Origin: an uncultured Lachnospiraceae bacterium
GTDB taxonomy: Bacteria; Bacillota; Clostridia; Lachnospirales; Lachnospiraceae
NCBI GenBank assembly: GCA_946631935.1
Contig: CAMPAP010000014.1
Span: forward strand, 1 to 11,336
Direction: 5' to 3'
DNA length: 11,336 nucleotides
The notes beneath the pieces are model-generated. The model ran no database searches. It saw only the letters and a program-made list of their open reading frames with translations, and was not told the origin of the DNA. A program made the translations under genes and the position numbers. Within the stretch, counting starts at the first letter, position 1, and each line of letters begins with the position of its first letter. Below are positions 7,245 through 11,336 of this stretch, one piece after another.

Positions 7245-7721
7245 TTATTTAGCCTGCTCCAGAAATCTGTCATAGAGCTGTCTGTCCATTTCCTCGCTCT
7301 GGTCAGCGGTAACGATCCTCTCGGCAGCCTTGGCAACCATATCGGTGATCTCCTCGTTGGCCCTGCGAAGACGAAGATTCTTCTCTTCCTCCGCTTCCTT
7401 AATGGCAGAACTGATGATCCTGTCGGATTCCTTTTTTGCCTGATCCATCACTCTGTCATATTCTTCGTTAGCCTTATTCCTGGCTTCAAGCAGACGCTTT
7501 TCTCTTTCGTCTTCGATATTTTTGATGGACTCTTCATATTTATTCTTCGACTCAAGAGCTTCCTCGGTCACTTTGTCCGCAGCGGCATACTGCTCCTCCA
7601 CTTCTTCTTTCCTCTTGTCGAGGATCTTGTGGATGGGCCTTATCAGAAATATCCTGACTACCGCAAAAAGAAGCAGCACATTTATGACCGTAAAAAGCAG
7701 ATTAATATCTAATCTAAGCAT
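7245..7721 (-). CDS. atpF: ATP synthase Fo b subunit (peripheral stalk)
   Basis: A 158-residue b subunit. One N-terminal membrane helix (about 6-27) is followed by the conserved RPIHKILDKRKEEV turn (28-41), then a long charged heptad-like helix (about 38-135) rich in Glu, Lys and Arg that forms the peripheral-stalk coiled coil. The C-terminus (about 130-158) is the part that in other enzymes docks on the delta C-terminal domain. Here that domain is on the alpha protein encoded immediately downstream. It is not fused to delta, unlike the b-delta fusion of mycobacteria. The start has GAGGTGAG just upstream and lies 44 bp after the atpE stop. Confidence 0.95.
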   Translation of the reverse strand: MLRLDINLLFTVINVLLLFAVVRIFLIRPIHKILDKRKEEVEEQYAAADKVTEEALESKNKYEESIKNIEDEREKRLLEARNKANEEYDRVMDQAKKESDRIISSAIKEAEEEKNLRLRRANEEITDMVAKAAERIVTADQSEEMDRQLYDRFLEQAK

Positions 7722-7765
7722 TTCTCACCTCAATGCGAAAAAATATACCACACATAGACTGGTCA

Positions 7766-7981
7766 TCATCCAAGGAACAGGATGATAAGAATACCGATAA
7801 CGAACGAATAGATGGCGGTTGCCTCAGCTAACGCTCCTCCGAGAATGAGAAGCTTCATGATCTTAGAATCAGCTTCCGGCTGACGTGCACATGCATCACA
7901 TGCCTTTGCGGTTGCGATACCGAGACTTATGCCGGCTCCGAGACATCCAAGTGCGGCAATACCTGCTCCGATTGCTATCAT
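7766..7981 (-). CDS. atpE: ATP synthase Fo c subunit (ring proteolipid)
   Basis: A 71-residue hairpin of two membrane helices (about 2-28 and 41-69) joined by the polar loop ARQPEA (32-37). The ion-binding carboxylate is Glu53 in ALAEATAIYS. Compared with the Na+-binding c subunit of Ilyobacter tartaricus, Gln32 is replaced by Leu20 and Ser66 by Ala54, while the Thr and Tyr positions (Thr55, Tyr58) are kept. The missing ligands favour H+ coupling, though this is inference. Three cysteines (13, 28, 31), including a CDAC at the loop end of helix 1, are unusual for a c subunit. The ATG has a near-perfect AAGGAGGT (7996-7989) seven bases upstream, suiting a subunit needed in many copies. Confidence 0.97.
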   Translation of the reverse strand: MIAIGAGIAALGCLGAGISLGIATAKACDACARQPEADSKIMKLLILGGALAEATAIYSFVIGILIILFLG

Positions 7982-7988
7982 TTCATAT

Positions 7989-7996
7989 ACCTCCTT
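7989..7996 (-). promoter_or_regulatory. Strong ribosome binding site of atpE
   Basis: AAGGAGGT on the minus strand, seven bases before the ATG. It is the best Shine-Dalgarno match in the operon and selects this start over an overlapping ATG three bases beyond the spacer start that runs straight into a stop. Confidence 0.8.
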
Positions 7997-8059
7997 AATC
8001 AGGTCGTGATAACGACATTAAATAACTTATTTACTTCAAATCTTTTTTTTGCAAAATTC

Positions 8060-8111
8060 ACCCTGCACGGGCAGATGCCCCTAACCGGTAAAGCGATCAC
8101 ACCTGCAGGGT
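8060..8111 (-). other. Hairpin in the atpB-atpE intergenic RNA
   Basis: In the 143-bp spacer between atpB and atpE, ACCCTGCA (minus strand 8111-8104) is the exact complement of TGCAGGGT (8067-8060), an 8-bp outer stem. Inside it, GGGCATCTGCCC (8080-8069) can form a second small hairpin. No T-run follows directly, so it is not a standard terminator. By position it could act as a processing or stability element raising atpE mRNA or slowing atpB-atpE readthrough; this is inference. Confidence 0.5.
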
Positions 8112-8124
8112 ACCTGTCATTTAT

Positions 8125-8814
8125 CTATTCGATCGATTCCTTGATATACATGCCCGTCAGGAAAACAAACACATATGCCTGAAGGATCCCGTCGAATATA
8201 TCAAAATACAGTGAAAAAACAGCGGGAAGCACAGCGGGTACAACGCACTTCAAAAGCTCCATGATAACGAAAGCACCAACTACATTACCAAAAAGTCTCA
8301 TGCAAAGAGACAATGGCTTTATTGCAAGCTCTAATATGTTGATGGGAGTTACTATGGCAACAGGATGTGTAAAACCCTTAAGCCATCCGCCCACGTGCTT
8401 CTTCCTTATGGCAGCAGCCTGAACCAGAATGATGCTCATCAGCGCAAGTGCCGCCGTAACGTTCAGATCCTTTGTCGGGGGCTTGAATCCGAAGAGCCCG
8501 ATAAGATCCGAAATCGAAATATAGATGAGCACCGTCAGAAGATAAGGCACATATTCCCTTGCCTCTTCCCCAAGCATCTCACCTACGATCCCCTCTCCCT
8601 TTTCAACGAGAAATTCGGCAAGAGCCTGCCTTCTTGAGATGTTCCTCACTTTGAGACCAGCTGTAAGGATAAGGCTCAGTATGAGCACAAGAGCTATGAC
8701 TATCCAGCTGACAACCACAGACTCGGAAATCCCTATCTCATAGCCTCCGATATTTACGGAAAATACATTTTCGGTCTGCAACTGTTCAAGTATTTCTTCA
8801 GCAATTCTTTCCAT
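8125..8814 (-). CDS. atpB: ATP synthase Fo a subunit (ion channel)
   Basis: A 229-residue membrane protein if started at the ATG at 8814. A GTG at 8844 would add ten residues (MSNNNQGQST), but it has no ribosome binding site and lies about where transcription from the -10 box at 8858 should begin. The ATG has AAGGA nine bases upstream. Counting from the GTG, hydrophobic segments lie near 44-62, 98-118, 128-145, 163-180 and 186-231. The essential arginine that faces the c ring is Arg183 in PLSLCMRLFGN. It forms the two half-channels for protons or sodium next to the c ring. It is the first gene of the operon; no atpI precedes it. Confidence 0.95.
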   Translation of the reverse strand: MERIAEEILEQLQTENVFSVNIGGYEIGISESVVVSWIVIALVLILSLILTAGLKVRNISRRQALAEFLVEKGEGIVGEMLGEEAREYVPYLLTVLIYISISDLIGLFGFKPPTKDLNVTAALALMSIILVQAAAIRKKHVGGWLKGFTHPVAIVTPINILELAIKPLSLCMRLFGNVVGAFVIMELLKCVVPAVLPAVFSLYFDIFDGILQAYVFVFLTGMYIKESIE

Positions 8815-8852
8815 GGTACTTTGTCCTTGGTTATTATTCGACACAACTATTT

Positions 8853-8858
8853 ATTATA
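8853..8858 (-). promoter_or_regulatory. -10 box of the probable ATP synthase operon promoter
   Basis: A perfect TATAAT on the minus strand, 38 bases before the atpB ATG, predicting a start site near 8846 and a leader of about 32 bases. The -35 region is poor: TTGTGC at 8884-8879 is 20 bases away, further than ideal. The position at the head of the operon supports it. Confidence 0.5.
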
Positions 8859-8902
8859 CTATTTTTATGGCATTTCTGCACAATTATTTGCTTCACTTTA
8901 TG

Positions 8903-8931
8903 TTGAAAAAAAAATGAGCGGATATTAAAAT
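8903..8931 (+). promoter_or_regulatory. Promoter of the small membrane protein gene
   Basis: TTGAAA (8903-8908), a 17-base spacer, then TAAAAT (8926-8931): five of six matches to consensus in each box at ideal spacing. Transcription would start near 8938, about 90 bases before the ATG at 9029. It points away from the ATP synthase promoter. Confidence 0.6.
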
Positions 8932-9028
8932 TGTTTCGTAAACCGCAGGTTGCAAGACGGCGACAGACAAATGCCAAAAGTCATGGACCCTGCAGGGCGC
9001 AGATGAAGTTACAAAGAAAGGCATGGAC

Positions 9029-9325
9029 ATGAACAATAACGAAAAAAAATGGACACCCAAAAGGATCTGTGCCATCCTGATAATCATATTTCTGGTGCTT
9101 TTATATGTAGTGACACTTATAGTCGCCATCATAAATCCGGATGACGGAGGAAGACTCTTTGCACTGTGCCTTTTTGCCACCGTGGTGGTTCCCATAGTGG
9201 CTTATCTTTATATCTGGATGTATACAAAAGTCACCGGCAAAAAGACCATCGCAAGCGTTCCTGAGATAAAACCGGATACCGCAAACATAAAGGACGACCG
9301 TGAAGCCGGTGGTATAAACGGATAA
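9029..9325 (+). CDS. Small two-helix membrane protein of unknown function
   Basis: 98 residues from the ATG at 9029. An upstream in-frame ATG at 9023 is only one base from AAAGG (9017-9021), whereas 9029 is seven bases from it, so the later start is preferred. A short basic N-terminus (NNNEKKWTPKR) leads into membrane helix 1 (about 12-36), a short polar turn PDDGGR (37-42), helix 2 (about 43-66), and a hydrophilic C-terminal tail of about 30 residues. It resembles small uncharacterised membrane proteins I associate with Lachnospiraceae; I do not know a function. It is the only plus-strand gene in the window and is divergent from the ATP synthase operon. It is too short and has too few helices to be AtpI. 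Confidence 0.8.
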   Translation: MNNNEKKWTPKRICAILIIIFLVLLYVVTLIVAIINPDDGGRLFALCLFATVVVPIVAYLYIWMYTKVTGKKTIASVPEIKPDTANIKDDREAGGING

Positions 9326-9377
9326 CCGAAAACCTCAGATGTTTATAAAGAACCGGTTTCCAAAGATAAATGGTCTT

Positions 9378-9983
9378 TCAGAACTCCACGCCCAGGGCAG
9401 CAAGGTCAAGGTTTACCTGTTCATAGTTCCTGAATACTATACCCTTCATACCGTACTTTACGCCTGCTTCCACATTTGCCTTTGTATCATCTATAAATAC
9501 AGATTCAGCCGGTTCGATGGAGTATCTCGTACATAAAAGTTCATATATCTTCTCATCGGGTTTTATGATAAGTTCCCTGTAGCTTAATATCCCGCCGTCA
9601 CAGTAAGGAAGAAAGTCAAGAGCTTCCGAGCACTCATTGTAGGCTTTCTCTGAAAAATTCGAAAGATAATAAACATTATAGCCGGCTCTTTTAAGACTCT
9701 GTATCCAGGGGATCGCATAATCCCTCCCCGTGACCATACCGTGTATATCGTTAAAAGCACGGAAAAGATCATCCTTAAGATCCGGATTTTCAGATTCGAA
9801 AAGCTTCATAACCTCATCGTATGAAAGGGCGCCCCTGTCAAATTCATTCCAGTAGGGACTCATGACAGTGGCTTTTTCGATCTCTTTTATCTTGGCTTCA
9901 TCAAAGCCTTTGTCTTCCAAAAAGCCTCTCCACCTGAAGTCTGTAAGCACGTTTCCTATGTCAAAAATAATATTTTTAATCAT
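9378..9983 (-). CDS. HAD-family hydrolase (YihX-like sugar-phosphatase group)
   Basis: A 201-residue Rossmann-fold HAD protein. Motif I is FDIGNVL with nucleophile Asp8; the usual second Asp of DxD is replaced by Gly10, as in the DLGNV form seen in YihX-type alpha-glucose-1-phosphatases. Motif II is LSNFS (Ser108, Asn109), motif III is Lys141 in KPD, and motif IV is FIDDTKAN with Asp165 and Asp166. The helical cap lies at about 15-85. A small phosphorylated metabolite is the probable substrate, but which one cannot be read. The ATG at 9983 has only a weak ribosome binding site and lies 12 bases after the terminator that ends purA, with no promoter visible, so it may depend on readthrough. Confidence 0.85.
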   Translation of the reverse strand: MIKNIIFDIGNVLTDFRWRGFLEDKGFDEAKIKEIEKATVMSPYWNEFDRGALSYDEVMKLFESENPDLKDDLFRAFNDIHGMVTGRDYAIPWIQSLKRAGYNVYYLSNFSEKAYNECSEALDFLPYCDGGILSYRELIIKPDEKIYELLCTRYSIEPAESVFIDDTKANVEAGVKYGMKGIVFRNYEQVNLDLAALGVEF

Positions 9984-9994
9984 GATTTAATCTC

Positions 9995-10021
9995 AAAACC
10001 GGAATCCTTTTGGGATTCCGG
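9995..10021 (-). terminator. Rho-independent terminator after purA
   Basis: On the minus strand a perfect 9-bp stem CCGGAATCC / GGATTCCGG (10021-10013 and 10007-9999) encloses the loop CAAAA and is followed by TTTT (9998-9995). It begins 14 bases after the purA stop codon. Only four T residues follow, so termination may be partial, leaving readthrough into the HAD gene. Confidence 0.8.
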
Positions 10022-10034
10022 CATCCTTTACGTT

Positions 10035-11327
10035 TTATTTTGAAAGAGGGGATTTTCTGTAGATGATATCATCTCTTGAAGGACCGTTTGATATCATGGT
10101 TATGGGGTATCCGATCTCTTTTTCGATAAATTCGATATATTCCTTACACTCTGCGGGAAGATCATCGTAATTCTTTATGCCCCTGATCTCCGTTTTCCAT
10201 CCCTTAAATACCTTAAGAACGGGCTTTGCTTTTTCAAGCTTACTTGTAACGGGGAAATCTTTGGTTTCTTTTCCGTCTATCTCATATGCCACGCATACCG
10301 GGATCTCATCGAGATATTTAAGGATGTCAAGGACCGTGAAGGCAACATCCGTGGTTCCCTGAAGTCTGCATCCGTATTTGGAAGCGACACAGTCGAACCA
10401 TCCGACTCTTCTGGGTCTTCCTGTGGTTGCTCCGTACTCTCCGCCGTCTCCGCCGTTCTTTCTGAGCTGCTCCGCTTCATCACCGAAGATCTCGGAAACA
10501 AATGCTCCCGCACCTACAGCTGATGAATATGCCTTACATACGGTAACGATCTTCTTTATCTCATAAGGAGGAATACCGGCACCGATGGCTCCGTAAGCCG
10601 CAAGAGTGGAGGATGAAGTAACCATGGGATAAATTCCGTGATCGGGATCTTTCATGGTTCCGAGCTGTCCCTCAAGAAGGATGTTCTTGCCTGCTTTTAT
10701 GGCTTCATCAAGGAAAAGAGAAACATCACATACATAAGGTGCGATCATATCCCTGTACTCGCGAAGGGTCTTAAGAAGCTCTGCTGCATCGATCTCAGGC
10801 TTGTGGTAAAGTTCTCTTAAAAGAACATTCTTCTGGACAAGCACTCTGGGAACCTTCTCTTCAAGGATCTCATCATCGAAAAGTTCGCTTACCTGAAAAC
10901 CGATCTTGGCATACTTATCGGAATAAAAAGGAGCTATTCCCGATTTGGTGGATCCGAAGGACTTTCCGGCAAGCCTTTCCTCTTCATACTGGTCAAAAAG
11001 AATGTGATAAGGCATAACGATCTGTGCCCTGTCGGAAACGAGGATGTGGGGCTTGGGAACGCCCTTCTCAACTATGCCGTTTATCTCACCGACCAAAAGA
11101 GGAATATTCAGCGCAACTCCGTTTCCGATGACAGAGGTGGTATGTGAATAGAACACACCTGAAGGAAGTGTATGAAGGGCAAATTTACCGTAATTGTTCA
11201 CGATGGTATGTCCCGCGTTTGCTCCGCCCTGAAATCTGATGATGATATCGCTGTCTGCGGCAAGCATATCGGTTATCTTACCCTTGCCTTCATCACCCCA
11301 GTTAGCTCCTACTATTGCTGTTACCAT
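10035..11327 (-). CDS. purA: Adenylosuccinate synthetase, divergent clostridial type
   Basis: A 430-residue enzyme joining IMP and aspartate, using GTP, to make adenylosuccinate in AMP synthesis. Visible: NWGDEGKGKITD (9-20) with catalytic Asp12, GGANAGHT (34-41) with His40, STKSGIAPFYSDK (126-138), the GTSS-like segment DHGIYPMVTSSST (229-241), the aspartate-binding loop GATTGRPRRVGWFD (299-312) with Arg304 and Arg306, and C-terminal SNGPSRDD (413-420). Aligned to E. coli PurA, Gln224 becomes Leu222 and Arg143 becomes Lys141, both positions in the IMP pocket. Length and the remaining catalytic residues are normal. The ATG is nine bases from the window edge, so its ribosome binding site and promoter are mostly outside. 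Confidence 0.93.
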   Translation of the reverse strand: MVTAIVGANWGDEGKGKITDMLAADSDIIIRFQGGANAGHTIVNNYGKFALHTLPSGVFYSHTTSVIGNGVALNIPLLVGEINGIVEKGVPKPHILVSDRAQIVMPYHILFDQYEEERLAGKSFGSTKSGIAPFYSDKYAKIGFQVSELFDDEILEEKVPRVLVQKNVLLRELYHKPEIDAAELLKTLREYRDMIAPYVCDVSLFLDEAIKAGKNILLEGQLGTMKDPDHGIYPMVTSSSTLAAYGAIGAGIPPYEIKKIVTVCKAYSSAVGAGAFVSEIFGDEAEQLRKNGGDGGEYGATTGRPRRVGWFDCVASKYGCRLQGTTDVAFTVLDILKYLDEIPVCVAYEIDGKETKDFPVTSKLEKAKPVLKVFKGWKTEIRGIKNYDDLPAECKEYIEFIEKEIGYPITMISNGPSRDDIIYRKSPLSK

Positions 11328-11336
11328 TTAAAACTC

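Noticed and set aside
7722..7765. ACCA/TGGT hairpin followed by a T-run between atpE and atpF
   Set aside because: The stem is only four base pairs with a nine-base loop, too weak to call a terminator or attenuator.
8988..8997. Perfect 10-bp palindrome CCCTGCAGGG before the small membrane gene, resembling the sequence in the atpB-atpE spacer
   Set aside because: Both are short, GC-rich and self-complementary with no loop; a shared function would need more than two copies to support it.
9326..9377. AAAGA/TCTTT inverted repeat between the convergent genes as a bidirectional terminator
   Set aside because: A 5-bp A/T-only stem with no following T-run is not enough evidence.
10035..11327. Possible PurZ-like enzyme (2-aminoadenine pathway) instead of PurA
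   Set aside because: PurZ-type enzymes lack the catalytic aspartate of the GDEGKGK loop; here Asp12 is present, the length is full and the context is chromosomal housekeeping.
1..11336. CRISPR arrays, tRNA or rRNA genes, integrases, transposases or phage genes
   Set aside because: None seen: no regularly spaced repeats, no tRNA-like cloverleaf noticed, and every sizeable gene is accounted for by a chromosomal family.

Overview
This window looks like a chromosome segment from an anaerobic gut or rumen Firmicute, most likely Lachnospiraceae (Butyrivibrio-like). That placement is inferred from protein style, GGAGG-type ribosome binding sites and moderate base composition, not from a marker gene. 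It carries an F1Fo ATP synthase operon flanked by housekeeping and sugar- or metal-related genes. Every gene but one lies on the minus strand.

Layout in minus-strand transcription order, from the right end. purA (adenylosuccinate synthetase, 11327-10035) is followed by a short hairpin terminator (10021-9995) and then a HAD-family hydrolase (9983-9378). This gene converges on the only plus-strand gene, a small two-helix membrane protein (9029-9325). A divergent promoter region (about 8815-9028) separates that gene from the ATP synthase operon: atpB (a), atpE (c), atpF (b), atpA (alpha), atpG (gamma), atpD (beta), atpC (epsilon), from 8814 to 2699. Directly behind atpC, and apparently in the same transcript, is a cytoplasmic SGNH esterase resembling rhamnogalacturonan acetylesterases (2676-1975). 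Next come a DtxR/MntR-type metal-dependent repressor (1919-1530) and a 430-residue ion-transporter-superfamily permease (1523-231), six bases apart. The last 230 bases hold a roughly 165-bp imperfect palindrome in the presumed leader of another minus-strand gene, of which only eight codons are inside the window.

The main result concerns the ATP synthase. There is no atpH (delta) gene: atpF and atpA are only 14 bp apart. Instead atpA encodes a 591-residue protein whose first ~88 residues match the C-terminal, b-binding domain of delta/OSCP, followed by a complete alpha subunit. The delta N-terminal helical bundle, which normally caps F1, is absent from the window. No in-frame ATG, GTG or TTG lies between the start codon and Met148, so translation should put the delta-like domain on every alpha, giving three copies per F1. 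The gamma subunit has a lysine-rich C-terminal tail that could reach the same uncapped end of F1. Catalytic residues of alpha, beta, a and c look intact, so a working enzyme with an altered peripheral-stalk attachment is the simplest reading.

Secondary points: a mixed MntR/DtxR-like metal site in the repressor, a PurA with substitutions in its IMP pocket, a hairpin in the atpB-atpE spacer, and a c subunit lacking two of the usual Na+ ligands.
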